The notes below the pieces were generated by a model. The model had not been told where the DNA came from, searched no databases, and saw only the letters and a list, made by a program, of their open reading frames with translations. The position numbers and the translations under genes are program-made. Of a stretch of 64,000 nucleotides of DNA, positions 33,368 to 42,338 are shown in pieces (the stretch's first letter is position 1; the number at the start of each line of letters is the position of its first letter). The DNA lies in contig NZ_JARXVG010000012.1 of the NCBI RefSeq assembly GCF_029892485.1, forward strand, positions 1-64,000, written 5' to 3'. This stretch comes from Variovorax boronicumulans (GTDB lineage: Bacteria > Pseudomonadota > Gammaproteobacteria > Burkholderiales > Burkholderiaceae_C).

Positions 33368-34930
33368 ATGTCCGATCACCTGACACCTTCCATCCCCACG
33401 CCCGCCGCTGCCCCGGCCGCCGCGCCTGCCGTCGACGACAACCAGCTCATCGCCGAACGCCGCGAAAAGCTCAAGCTGCTGCGCACCGCGCAGACCGAAG
33501 GCAAGGGCGTGGCGTTCCCCAACGATTTCAAGCCGGGCCATCGTGCAGCGGCGCTCGTCGAAGCGCACGGCGCCACCGAGGCCGAGGCGCTCGAGGGACA
33601 AGCGGTCGCAGTGAGCATTGCGGGCCGCATGATGCTCAAGCGCGTGATGGGCAAGGCCAGCTTCGCGACCGTGCAGGACGCCACGAGCCGCATCCAGCTG
33701 TACGTGACGCGCGATGCAGTCGGCGAAGAAGCGTATGCCGAATTCAAGCGTTGGGACCTGGGCGACATCGTGGGCGCCGAAGGCACGCTGATGAAGACCA
33801 AGACCGGCGAACTCTCGGTCAAGGTGACCAGGCTGCGCCTGCTCACCAAGAGCCTGCGTCCGCTGCCCGACAAGTTCCACGGCATGGCCGACCAGGAACA
33901 GAAGTACCGCCAGCGCTATGTCGACCTGATCACCGACGAGTCGGCCCGCGTGCGATTCACCGCACGCAGCAAGGCCGTGAGCGCCCTGCGCGAATTCATG
34001 GTCACCAACGACTTCCTCGAAGTCGAGACGCCCATGCTGCACCCCATTCCGGGCGGCGCGAACGCCAAGCCCTTCAAGACGCACCACAACGCGCTCGACC
34101 AGGAGATGTTCCTGCGCATCGCGCCCGAGCTTTACCTCAAGCGCCTGATCGTCGGCGGCTTCGAGCGCGTGTTCGAAATCAACCGGAGCTACCGCAACGA
34201 GGGCATCTCGGTGCGGCACAACCCCGAGTTCACGATGATGGAGTTCTACGCGGCCTACTGGAACTACCGCGACCTGATGGACTTCACCGAGACGCTGATC
34301 CGCACCATCGCCGACAAGGCCGTGGGCACGCAGCAGCTCACGTACGGAGGCAAGCCCGTCGACCTGACCCAGCCCTTCGAGCGCCTGACGATCCGCGAGG
34401 CCATCCTGAAGTACGCCGACGCCGGCGATGGCGTAGACGACACCGCCTGGCTCATCAACGCCCTGCGCAAGATCGGGTTGAACGAAGAGAAGGACAAGCT
34501 CTCGCAGCGCAGCCTCGCGAGCCTGCAGGTGATGTACTTCGAAGAGACCGTGGAAGAGAAGCTCTGGCAGCCGACCTTCATCATGGAGCACCCGACCGAG
34601 ATCTCGCCGCTGGCACGCGCCAACGACGAGCGCCCCGAGGTCACCGAGCGCTTCGAGCTCTACATCACGGGCCGCGAGTTCGGCAACGGCTTCAGCGAGC
34701 TGAACGACGCCGAAGACCAGGCCGCGCGCTTCAACGCGCAGGTCGCCGCCAAGGACAGCGGCGACGACGAGGCCATGTTCTACGACCACGACTTCGTGCG
34801 CGCCCTCGAGTACGGCATGCCGCCCACCGGCGGCTGCGGCATCGGCATCGACCGGCTGATGATGCTGCTGACCGATTCGCCGAGCATCCGCGACGTGATC
34901 CTGTTCCCGGCGCTGCGCAGGGAGTCTTGA
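33368..34930 (+). CDS. lysS: Lysyl-tRNA synthetase (class II)
   Basis: Charges tRNA-Lys. The 520-residue protein has the N-terminal OB-fold (VAVSIAGRMMLKRVMGKASF to about 160), class II motif 2 in NRSYRNEGISVRHNPEFTMM and motif 3 in GGCGIGIDRLMMLL. A Pro/Ala-rich extension of about 25 residues precedes the usual start. The following Hsp70-like gene begins 2 bases after its stop. Confidence 0.98.
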   Translation: MSDHLTPSIPTPAAAPAAAPAVDDNQLIAERREKLKLLRTAQTEGKGVAFPNDFKPGHRAAALVEAHGATEAEALEGQAVAVSIAGRMMLKRVMGKASFATVQDATSRIQLYVTRDAVGEEAYAEFKRWDLGDIVGAEGTLMKTKTGELSVKVTRLRLLTKSLRPLPDKFHGMADQEQKYRQRYVDLITDESARVRFTARSKAVSALREFMVTNDFLEVETPMLHPIPGGANAKPFKTHHNALDQEMFLRIAPELYLKRLIVGGFERVFEINRSYRNEGISVRHNPEFTMMEFYAAYWNYRDLMDFTETLIRTIADKAVGTQQLTYGGKPVDLTQPFERLTIREAILKYADAGDGVDDTAWLINALRKIGLNEEKDKLSQRSLASLQVMYFEETVEEKLWQPTFIMEHPTEISPLARANDERPEVTERFELYITGREFGNGFSELNDAEDQAARFNAQVAAKDSGDDEAMFYDHDFVRALEYGMPPTGGCGIGIDRLMMLLTDSPSIRDVILFPALRRES

Positions 34931-34932
34931 GC

Positions 34933-36195
34933 GTGCCCTCACCGTCGTCGCTGCCGACGATCGGCATCGACTTCGGCACCTCCAATTCCGCCGTGGCCTG
35001 CCGGGTCGACGGCGTGGCCCGCCTGCTGCCCATCGAAGGCACGGCCACCACGCTGCCCACGGCGATCTTCTTCAACGCCGAAGATCGCACGACCCATTTC
35101 GGCCGCGAGGCCGTCGCCCTGTATCTCTCGGGCATCGAGGGCCGCCTGATGCGATCGCTCAAGAGCCTGCTCGGCAGCGCGCTGATGCAGGAGAAAACGG
35201 CGGTCTACGACGGGCTCGTGAGCTTCGAGGACATCATCGCGCGCTTTCTGCGCGAGCTGGCGGTGCGCGCCGGCCGCGAGCTCGGCCGCATACCCGAGCA
35301 GGTCGTGATCGGGCGGCCCGTTCACTTCGTGGACGACGATTCGAAGCGCGACGACCGCGCCGAAGAGAGCCTGCGCCATGCCGCCCGTGCGGCGGGTTTT
35401 CGCGACGTCGCTTTCCAGCTCGAACCGATCGCAGCCGCCTTCGACTACGAGCAACGCATCACGAGGGAATCGCTGGTGCTCATCGTCGACATCGGCGGCG
35501 GCACCTCTGACTTCACTGTCGTGCGCGTGGGCCCCGACCGTGCCACGCGAATCGACCGCAGCGACGACGTGCTGGCCACCAGCGGGGTGCACATCGGCGG
35601 CACGGACTTCGACCAGCGCCTGAACCTCGACCGCGTGATGCCGCAGTTCGGCTTTCGCCACCACGGCCCGCAGGGCCGCGAGGTGCCGAGCAAGGTGTTC
35701 TTCGAGCTGTCGTCGTGGCACCTGATCAATTGGCTCTACGCCGCAAAGGCGATGCGACAGGCCAGGGAGCTGCGCACCAGCTATGCCGACACGCAGCTTC
35801 ACGACCGCCTGATGACCGTGCTGGAAGAGCGCCACGGGCATCGCATTGCGAGCGAAGTCGAACAGGCCAAGATCCAGAGTTCGGTGACTGACGCCGACGT
35901 CGCCATCGACCTGTCCTGCGCCGAGCCTGGCCTCACAGCCTCGCTTTCGCCTGCCGACATGGCGCAGCAACTGGCCGCGCAGCTGGAGAACGTGATCGCG
36001 TGCGCACACGCCTGTGTGAAACGTGCGGGCCTGCGCAGCGGAGACCTCGACGCGATCTACCTGACCGGCGGCTCGTCCGCGCTGCGTCCCTTCCAGCATG
36101 CCTTGCGCAAGAGCTTTGCCGGCGTGCCGCTCGTCGAGGGCGATCTGTTCGGCGGCGTGGCAACCGGCCTGGCCTTCGACGCGCGCACACGGTGA
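34933..36195 (+). CDS. Hsp70-family chaperone-like protein (YegD type)
   Basis: The 420-residue actin/Hsp70-fold ATPase lacks most of the substrate-binding domain of DnaK, as in YegD. Phosphate-1 is TIGIDFGTSNSAVACRVDG (about 9-27), phosphate-2 is VLIVDIGGGTSDFTVVRVG and the adenosine motif is DAIYLTGGSSALRPFQHAL. The GTG start has AGGGAG eight bases upstream and lies two bases after lysS. Its end overlaps the next gene in a GTGA. Client and partner are unknown. Confidence 0.88.
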   Translation: MPSPSSLPTIGIDFGTSNSAVACRVDGVARLLPIEGTATTLPTAIFFNAEDRTTHFGREAVALYLSGIEGRLMRSLKSLLGSALMQEKTAVYDGLVSFEDIIARFLRELAVRAGRELGRIPEQVVIGRPVHFVDDDSKRDDRAEESLRHAARAAGFRDVAFQLEPIAAAFDYEQRITRESLVLIVDIGGGTSDFTVVRVGPDRATRIDRSDDVLATSGVHIGGTDFDQRLNLDRVMPQFGFRHHGPQGREVPSKVFFELSSWHLINWLYAAKAMRQARELRTSYADTQLHDRLMTVLEERHGHRIASEVEQAKIQSSVTDADVAIDLSCAEPGLTASLSPADMAQQLAAQLENVIACAHACVKRAGLRSGDLDAIYLTGGSSALRPFQHALRKSFAGVPLVEGDLFGGVATGLAFDARTR

Positions 36196-36710
36196 AGTAC
36201 CTGGCGGGCTATCCGGCCTCCCTGCAGGCCCAGGTCGCCGAGTTGATGGCCGCGGACAAGCTCGGCGCGCTGCTCTGTCAACGCTACCCGCAGCCGTCGC
36301 ACGACGTGCAGACCGACCATGCGCTGTACGTGTATGTGAACGAACTCAAGGGTGAGTACATGCGCAAGGCCGGCCCGTTGTCCAAGGTGATGTTCGACAG
36401 CAAGCTGCATGTGATCCGCAACGCACTGGGCACGCACACCACGGTCTCGCGCGTCCAGGGCGGCAAGCTCAAGGCCAAGCGGGAGATCCGGGTGGCCAGC
36501 CTGTTCAAGGAAGTGCCCCTCGACCTGCTGCGCATGATCGTCGTGCACGAGTTGGCGCACATGAAGGAGCGGGACCATGACAAGGCGTTCTACGCGTTGT
36601 GCACGTACATGGCGCCGGATTACCCACGGCTCGAGCTGGACCTGCGCCTGTACCTGACGCACCTGGATTCAGGTGGAGCGCGGTTCTGGGCACCGAAGGG
36701 CCGCTCCTGA
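36192..36710 (+). CDS. YgjP-like metallopeptidase domain protein
   Basis: The 172-residue protein belongs to the YgjP/DUF45 zinc metallopeptidase family. The metal motif is VVHELAHMKERDHDKAFY (H-E-x-x-H with a third His seven residues later), and the C-terminus APDYPRLELDLRLYLTH is typical. It has no signal peptide, so it should be cytosolic. The GTG start overlaps the stop of the Hsp70-like gene by four bases, suggesting translational coupling. No substrate is known for the family. Confidence 0.87.
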   Translation: MKYLAGYPASLQAQVAELMAADKLGALLCQRYPQPSHDVQTDHALYVYVNELKGEYMRKAGPLSKVMFDSKLHVIRNALGTHTTVSRVQGGKLKAKREIRVASLFKEVPLDLLRMIVVHELAHMKERDHDKAFYALCTYMAPDYPRLELDLRLYLTHLDSGGARFWAPKGRS

Positions 36711-36841
36711 TCACGGCGCCGATACATTCAAGGCAGACACGGAAGAACTGGTGGCTATGCTGTGGGCCGGCGAAATTTTCGGCCGGGCTCGCCCCGGCAC
36801 CTTGCATGCCCTGCCAAGGGCCCTTGGAGCGTGAGCATTCG

Positions 36842-37720
36842 ATGAGCCACAAATTGCACCTGACCTCCGTCGGCGACCCGCAAATGGTCGGGGAGATCGT
36901 TGAAGGGTTCCGGCTGGGATTGTGCGAGCTGGGTTACGACGTTTCGTGGAAGTACGCCCAGATCGATGCGTCCCGGGTCAACATCATCATGTTCGGGGCC
37001 GCGTCGCTTCAGTGGAACGCCATCGCCCATCTGGCGCCCAACTGCATCGTCGTGAACATCGAGCAGCTCGTGGAGGGTGGAAACGCTTTCAATCCGACCT
37101 ACCTCGAAGTTCTGCGCAACAGCTACGTTTGGGAGTACAGCGAGCTGAACTTCAGAAGGTATGCGGAGTTGGAGATTTCGCATGCCAGCCTCGTTCCGCT
37201 CGGGCATCAGGCCGGGGCCATTCTGGTTCCGCCGGAACCCGAGATCCCTCCCGTGGAGGACATCGACGTGCTTTTCTTCGGGAGCCTGAATACGCGGCGG
37301 CATCGCCTCCTCGATGAATTGCGCGCGCGAGGTTTGCAGCTCGTGGCGCATCATTCGATTCCCGCCGAAGAAAGATCTGCGCTCCTGCTGCGAAGCAAGC
37401 TGATGCTCAACGTGAGCTATCTCGACACCACGCGGACGGTGGAGCTTCCGCGGCTGGCCGTCGGCTTCGTTGCCAGGAAAGCCATCCTGACGGAAATCTA
37501 CGACGACAGTGAATTGCGCGCCGAATTGCGGCAAGGCCTTTTCTGTGCTCCCTATGAAGAACTGGCCGACACCGCGGTGCGGCTGATTTCCGAGCCCGCG
37601 GCGCGACGCGAACGCGCCGACCTGGGGCACCGCCTGTTCACCGCGAAGTCGCAGGCCTCTTTCATCCAGCCGGCGCTGGAACAGTTCTTTGCGTGGCGCG
37701 ACAACCAGGTCGCTCGCTGA
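36842..37720 (+). CDS. Glycosyltransferase, CgeB/GT-B-like
   Basis: The 292-residue protein has GT-B-like organisation: an N-terminal half with GFRLGLCELGYDVSWKYAQ and NCIVVNIEQL, and a C-terminal half with DIDVLFFGSLNTRRHRLLDE, then LPRLAVGFVARKAILTEI and FCAPYEELADTAVRLI. These match proteins annotated as CgeB-like or family 1 glycosyltransferases. The ATG has only a distant GGAG (12 bases). The base composition is lower in G+C than in the flanking housekeeping genes. It converges on the next gene with a 13-base gap. Acceptor and sugar are unknown. Confidence 0.75.
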   Translation: MSHKLHLTSVGDPQMVGEIVEGFRLGLCELGYDVSWKYAQIDASRVNIIMFGAASLQWNAIAHLAPNCIVVNIEQLVEGGNAFNPTYLEVLRNSYVWEYSELNFRRYAELEISHASLVPLGHQAGAILVPPEPEIPPVEDIDVLFFGSLNTRRHRLLDELRARGLQLVAHHSIPAEERSALLLRSKLMLNVSYLDTTRTVELPRLAVGFVARKAILTEIYDDSELRAELRQGLFCAPYEELADTAVRLISEPAARRERADLGHRLFTAKSQASFIQPALEQFFAWRDNQVAR

Positions 37721-37733
37721 CTGATCGATTGAT

Positions 37734-38543
37734 TCAGCGAAAGAAGTCGGCCAACTCGCGTGCGAGCGTCTCGAGCCCTTCCTGCGACATGTCTTCGATG
37801 GCCAACGAGGCCCGGAGGTTTTCGGTACCGCGAATTCCTTCGATGTGCGCAGCGCGCGAACTGGAATCGTGGTGCAGGTGAACCAGCGGCGTATGGAAAG
37901 AATGCCAGCGCAGGCCGAGCCGCCCGGCGCGACGCAGCAGTTCATCGTCCTCGCCGCCCCATCCTTCGAGCCTCGAGTTGTAGCCGCCGACCCGGATGTA
38001 TTCCTGCTTCCTGAACAACACGATGCCCCCGTTGGCGCTCGCATACATCTCGTTCGCATCAGTCGGCAGTGACTCGTTGTAGATGGAGGTGAAGCGCTCG
38101 TAGTCGGGCACCTCCATGAAGCTCTGCTTGAGCGCACCGGACACGTTGATGACGTTCCAGTAGGGGCAGAGCACATCGCTGTTCTGGCCATCGAGCAATG
38201 CATCGACGCATTGCCGCAGGATCACCGGCCGCGCCAGCGAATCGGCATCGTGGAAACAGATGACGGGACTGCGAGACAAGCGCACGCCGACGTTGTAGAG
38301 CATCGACTTGGGAAACGGGCCATCGTGCGGAATGAAGACGTGCCGGATCTTCGGGTCCTTCAGCCGTTGCCAGTCGAAGCTCGGCGTGGCCGCGGCTTCC
38401 ATCAACCACAACCGGTAGTCGGAGTAGGTGTACGCAAGATGCGCCAAAACGGCGTACAGGTTTTCTCGCCGCTCCTCATTGGCTTCCCGGTACGACACGA
38501 TGATGTCGATGTCGCGCAGAGAGGTTTTTTCGATATCCGCCAT
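37734..38543 (-). CDS. Galactosyltransferase-like glycosyltransferase (GT-A)
   Basis: The 269-residue protein starts with a GT-A strand (DIDIIVSYREANEERRENL). It has the D-x-D motif in ICFHDADSLARP (Asp99, Asp101) and a C-terminal NGGIVLFRKQEYIRVGGYNS followed by WGGEDDELLRR (195 onward). This last block is the acceptor/catalytic motif of beta-1,4-galactosyltransferases and chondroitin-polymerase-like enzymes. No membrane segment is visible. It follows the methyltransferase gene by 34 bases on the same strand, likely an operon. Confidence 0.82.
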   Translation of the reverse strand: MADIEKTSLRDIDIIVSYREANEERRENLYAVLAHLAYTYSDYRLWLMEAAATPSFDWQRLKDPKIRHVFIPHDGPFPKSMLYNVGVRLSRSPVICFHDADSLARPVILRQCVDALLDGQNSDVLCPYWNVINVSGALKQSFMEVPDYERFTSIYNESLPTDANEMYASANGGIVLFRKQEYIRVGGYNSRLEGWGGEDDELLRRAGRLGLRWHSFHTPLVHLHHDSSSRAAHIEGIRGTENLRASLAIEDMSQEGLETLARELADFFR

Positions 38544-38577
38544 AGCTCGTGAGTTCTTGCGCGGGGCCCCGTCAGAA

Positions 38578-39252
38578 TCAAAAAGGCCGGAACAGCGTCA
38601 CGTTGTTCTCGTCCAGCGGCTCCTTGTAGCGCGTGTCCCGGAGGGTCAATTTGACGGGCAACCGCTTCTCTTCGGAATAGTGATTGAAGATCCCTGCCGC
38701 GTTCGCGGCATCGACGACCTCGGCCAGTCCCGGACCGGCCCAGTTGTCGTGACCCCTCAGCAGATAGAAATGCATCAGGCCGCATTGCTGGTGCGCCCAG
38801 TAGTCGTGCCAGCCAAAGGAATCGGGTCGCCACAAAGAGTTGTGGCCCTCGAAGAACACCGCCCGGCTCATCGGCATGCATTCGGGCGTCGAGATGATGA
38901 TGTAGCGCGAGCGGTAGTTGAGGAATTCCAGCAGGTCCCGCCCTTGCGAGTGGAGCATGTGCTCGATGACGTCTCCCAGGATGACGACGTCATAGAGGTC
39001 GCCGCCGCGCTCGTAGAGCTTGTCGGCGGTGATGGGAAGAATATGGTGATACCCCACTTCGCGCAGTTGGGGGAATGCGGCATCGTCGCATTCAAGTGCC
39101 GTCAGTTCGCACTCCGGCACGATGTTCTTGAGCAGGGCTCCGTACTTGCCCCCACCGGCCCCGATGTCCAGGATGCGCTTGGGATTGATCGTCTTGACCA
39201 CTTGCTGCGTCAAGGCATCGAAGGTCGGCCAGGAGTAACCAATGTGTGCCAT
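38578..39252 (-). CDS. Class I SAM-dependent methyltransferase
   Basis: The 224-residue protein has motif I ILDIGAGGGKYGALL (about 27-41), motif II ALECDDAAFPQL and the YDVVILGDVIEHM segment with IIISTPECMP, the pattern of small glycan/lipid or unspecified methyltransferases. The ATG is the first after the nagZ gene upstream. It forms a two-gene unit with the galactosyltransferase-like gene. Methylation of a surface sugar is a reasonable guess; the substrate is not shown by sequence. Confidence 0.82.
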   Translation of the reverse strand: MAHIGYSWPTFDALTQQVVKTINPKRILDIGAGGGKYGALLKNIVPECELTALECDDAAFPQLREVGYHHILPITADKLYERGGDLYDVVILGDVIEHMLHSQGRDLLEFLNYRSRYIIISTPECMPMSRAVFFEGHNSLWRPDSFGWHDYWAHQQCGLMHFYLLRGHDNWAGPGLAEVVDAANAAGIFNHYSEEKRLPVKLTLRDTRYKEPLDENNVTLFRPF

Positions 39253-39301
39253 GGAAGAGGTGCCGTCAGTTGTGTGCAAACCGCCCGGATTCGCCGGGTT
39301 T

Positions 39302-40384
39302 CTAGATCGCCTGCAATCGTCGCTGCGCGTCGCGGTATCCGTGCGATGCGACGATCGCCGGCCAATCGGTTGCCACTTCGCTCGGCAGCAGCGCCCGTCG
39401 CCGCTTCTCGCTGTCGGCGTCGGGCAACCAGCGCCTCGCCGCCTTCGCCGCGTCGAAGTCCGCGAGCAACCCGTCGAGCGATTGCCCATCGCCCATGCTC
39501 TGGTTGCACAGCAACGCCAGATCGCAACCAGCCTCGAGTGCCGCCAATGCAGCGTCGGCGTAGCTGAGCAGCTTGCCGTCGATGTAGCGCCCGGCTTCCA
39601 TGCTCAGGTCATCGCTGAAAACAGCGCCGTTGAACGCCAGCCGTCCGCGCAGGATGTCCGTCAGCCATTTCGACGAAAACCCCGCCGGTCGCTTGTCGAC
39701 CTTCGGATAGATCACATGCGCCGGCATCACCGCCGCAAGCGAACCAGCCAGCCAGCCGTACGGCCGCGCATCGTCTTCGAGGATCGCCTTGAGGCTGCGC
39801 CTGTCGACCGGAATCTCGACATGCGAATCCGCCTTCACGAACCCATGCCCGGGAAAGTGCTTGCCGCAGTTGCGCATCCCCATCTGCAACATGCCGTGCA
39901 TCACGCTCTTGGCCAGCAGCGCCACCACGCGCGGGTCGCGGTGGAAGCTGCGGTCGCCGATCACGCTGCTGCCGCCGTAGTCCAGGTCGAGCACCGGCGC
40001 GAAGCTGAAGTCCACGCCGCAGGCACGCAATTCGCCGGCAAGCACCTGCCCCGCTGCCGTTGCAACCTGCGTGGCGCGCATGGCGTCTTCCATCCACAGC
40101 TCGCCCAGCGAACGCATCGACGGCAGCCGTGTGAACCCATCCGTGCGAAAGCGCTGCACGCGCCCACCTTCGTGGTCGACGCAGATCAGCATGTCGGGCC
40201 GGATCGCCTTGATCTCGGCATTCAGCGCGGTCATCTGCGCGCGGTCCTGCCAGTTGCGGGTGAAATGGATCACGCCGCCCACCAGCGGATTGGCCAGGCG
40301 CCGGCGGTCGGCGTCGTTGAGTTCGGTGCCCGCCACATCGATGATGAGCGGCGCGTGGGTGTGGCTGCCTGTCGTCAGGGTCAT
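39302..40384 (-). CDS. nagZ: Beta-N-acetylhexosaminidase (glycoside hydrolase family 3)
   Basis: Cytosolic enzyme of cell-wall recycling that removes GlcNAc from anhydro-muropeptides. The 360-residue protein has DHEGGRVQRFRTDGFTRLP, the NagZ signature KHFPGHGFVKADSHVEIP with the catalytic His, and the nucleophile Asp in VFSDDLSMEAGRYI. The ATG overlaps the acpS stop by four bases. A weak hairpin over its stop (39285-39299) could slow readthrough into the methyltransferase gene. Confidence 0.96.
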   Translation of the reverse strand: MTLTTGSHTHAPLIIDVAGTELNDADRRRLANPLVGGVIHFTRNWQDRAQMTALNAEIKAIRPDMLICVDHEGGRVQRFRTDGFTRLPSMRSLGELWMEDAMRATQVATAAGQVLAGELRACGVDFSFAPVLDLDYGGSSVIGDRSFHRDPRVVALLAKSVMHGMLQMGMRNCGKHFPGHGFVKADSHVEIPVDRRSLKAILEDDARPYGWLAGSLAAVMPAHVIYPKVDKRPAGFSSKWLTDILRGRLAFNGAVFSDDLSMEAGRYIDGKLLSYADAALAALEAGCDLALLCNQSMGDGQSLDGLLADFDAAKAARRWLPDADSEKRRRALLPSEVATDWPAIVASHGYRDAQRRLQAI

Positions 40385-40791
40385 GCGTCGTTCTTGCTGT
40401 CTTTGTGTTCCACCACGACGAAACTCGCGGCGTATTCGGTTTCGTCGGTCACCGTGACATGGGCGGTGAGGCCCTTGGCCTCGAACCAGTCCTTGAGCTC
40501 GCCGTGCAGCACGATGACGGGCTTGCCGCTGCGCAGGTTGGCGATCTCGCACGAGCGCCAGGTCATCGGCATCCGCATGCCGAGGCCAATGGCCTTGCTG
40601 AATGCTTCCTTGGCGGAAAACCGGGTGGCGAGGTAGCTCAGGCCCCGCTTGGGCCAGCGCGCGCTGCGGGCTTGCCAGACCGTGAATTCGGCGTCGCTCA
40701 GCACCTTGCGGGCGAAGCGCTCGCCCTGGCGCTCGAAGGTCGCGGCGATGCGGCGCAGGTCGCAGATGTCGGTGCCGATGCCGTAGATCAT
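40381..40791 (-). CDS. acpS: Holo-[acyl-carrier-protein] synthase
   Basis: Attaches 4'-phosphopantetheine to ACP. The 136-residue protein has the metal-binding YGIGTDICDLRRI and the signature LATRFSAKEAFSKAIGLG. It overlaps both neighbours by four bases (pdxJ upstream, nagZ downstream), so pdxJ-acpS-nagZ should be one translationally coupled unit. Its ACP substrate is encoded 13 kb away in the fab cluster. Confidence 0.97.
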   Translation of the reverse strand: MIYGIGTDICDLRRIAATFERQGERFARKVLSDAEFTVWQARSARWPKRGLSYLATRFSAKEAFSKAIGLGMRMPMTWRSCEIANLRSGKPVIVLHGELKDWFEAKGLTAHVTVTDETEYAASFVVVEHKDSKNDA

Positions 40792-41567
40792 GCAGGCCGT
40801 GCCTGTTGCGCCTCGGTGATGCAGCGCAGGTACTCGCGCGTCGTGGCGGTGTAGCCGAGTTCGAGTGCATCGGCGACGAAGGCGTGGCCGATCGAGACCT
40901 CGTGGACGCCGCGAACGGCGCTCAGGAATGCGGTGAGGTTGTCGCGGCTCAGGTCGTGGCCGGCATTGACGCCAAGGCCCGCAGCCTGGGCCGCCCGCGC
41001 CGATTCGACATAGCGCGCGAGCACGGCCGCCTCGTCGGCGGTGCCGCGCGATGCGGCATAGCCTTCGGTATAGAGCTCGACGCGGTCCGCGCCCACGGCC
41101 TTGACCGCCGCCATCATCTCGGGGATCGGGTCCATGAACAGGCTGACGCGCACGCCCAGGGCCTTGGCTTCAGCGATCAGCGGGCGCAGACGCTCGGCGT
41201 CGTCGGGAAAGCTCCAGCCGTGGTCGCTGGTCGACTGGGATTCGCTGTCGGGCACGAAGGTCGCTTGGTGCGGACGCAGCTCGCGCACGAAGTCCATGAG
41301 GTTGTGGAAGGGGTTGCCTTCGATGTTAAACTCGATGCCGGGCCAGTCCTTGGCGAGCAGTGCAGAAAGGTCGCTCACGTCGTGCGCGCGGATGTGGCGC
41401 GCGTCGGGCCGGGGGTGGACGGTGATGCCCTGGGCGCCGGCGGCCAGGCAGGCATTGGCGGCAGTCAGCACGCTCGGAATGCCCAGATGGCGCGTGTTGC
41501 GGACCAAGGCCACCTTGTTGAGGTTGACCGAGAGGGAGGTAGTGCCGGCGTTGCCTGAAGTGCTCAT
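40788..41567 (-). CDS. pdxJ: Pyridoxine 5'-phosphate synthase
   Basis: Ring closure step of vitamin B6 synthesis. The 259-residue TIM barrel has LSVNLNKVALVRNTRHLG, the catalytic-site GITVHPRPDARHIRAHDV, FNIEGNPF, the Glu in RVELYTEGYA and GLGVNAGHDLSRDNL near the C-terminus. The ATG chosen overlaps the recO stop (ATGA); an ATG 54 bases upstream would lie inside recO. Confidence 0.97.
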   Translation of the reverse strand: MSTSGNAGTTSLSVNLNKVALVRNTRHLGIPSVLTAANACLAAGAQGITVHPRPDARHIRAHDVSDLSALLAKDWPGIEFNIEGNPFHNLMDFVRELRPHQATFVPDSESQSTSDHGWSFPDDAERLRPLIAEAKALGVRVSLFMDPIPEMMAAVKAVGADRVELYTEGYAASRGTADEAAVLARYVESARAAQAAGLGVNAGHDLSRDNLTAFLSAVRGVHEVSIGHAFVADALELGYTATTREYLRCITEAQQARPA

Positions 41568-42337
41568 AGTGCTTGCAGATCTCTCATCATTTGCCGCGTG
41601 CGCAGCGTGGACACGCCGCAATGGTAGTTGAGCAAGGCGCGCAACTGGTTTCGCAGGGCGCTGTTGCTGCCGGCGCTCATGGTGGCGATTTCGCGCAAGG
41701 TCGCGGTGAAGGGGGCGCGGTCGTCGAGCACGGATTGCAGGGCCTGCCAGTCGCCGCCGGCCAGCCCGGCCTCCCCGTCCGCCGCCGAACGAAGTCCCGC
41801 CTCGGGCACGAGGCTGTAGCGCACGGCAGCGTCGAGCGGCTCCAGGGTCAGCGTCTGCACGTCGAGCGAGGGCAGCAGGCCGACCTCGCGCAGCAGGATC
41901 AGCTCGAAAGCTCGCAGCGCGGCAGCCTGGGTCGCTGCCTGCGCGCCGACGTGATCGCCAGCCAGCACCTGCACCACGCCGGCATAGGCATCGAACAGCG
42001 CCTCGTGCGCGTCGTCCCGCGCCAGGAGACGCAGCAGCAGTTCGTTGACGTAATAGCCCGAAAGCAGGGCTTCACCGGTCGGCATGACATGGCCGCCCAT
42101 CCATTCGGCGCCCTTGAGCGTGCGGATCTCGGCGTCGCCGCCGTAGTTGAGCTGCAGGGGCTGCAATGGCAGCAGCACCGGACGAAAGTTGGAACTCGGC
42201 CGCTTCGCCCCCTTGGCCACCAGCGCGATGCGCCCGTGGTGCCGGGTGAAGACCTCCAGGATCAGGCTCGACTCGCTCCAGTCGTAGCGATGGAGCACGT
42301 ACGCCGGTTCATGCGAAACGCGGTGGGCAGCGGCCAC
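41564..42337 (-). CDS. recO: DNA repair protein RecO
   Basis: Loads RecA on SSB-coated DNA in the RecFOR pathway. The 257-residue protein has an OB-fold N-terminus (YVLHRYDWSESSLILEVFTRHHGRIALVAKGAKRPSS in overlapping motifs) and a helical C-domain, and like other betaproteobacterial forms it lacks the Cys4 zinc site. A GTG one base after the era stop is chosen; the only upstream ATG would lie 90 bases inside era. Confidence 0.93.
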   Translation of the reverse strand: MAAAHRVSHEPAYVLHRYDWSESSLILEVFTRHHGRIALVAKGAKRPSSNFRPVLLPLQPLQLNYGGDAEIRTLKGAEWMGGHVMPTGEALLSGYYVNELLLRLLARDDAHEALFDAYAGVVQVLAGDHVGAQAATQAAALRAFELILLREVGLLPSLDVQTLTLEPLDAAVRYSLVPEAGLRSAADGEAGLAGGDWQALQSVLDDRAPFTATLREIATMSAGSNSALRNQLRALLNYHCGVSTLRTRQMMRDLQAL

Positions 42338-42338
42338 T

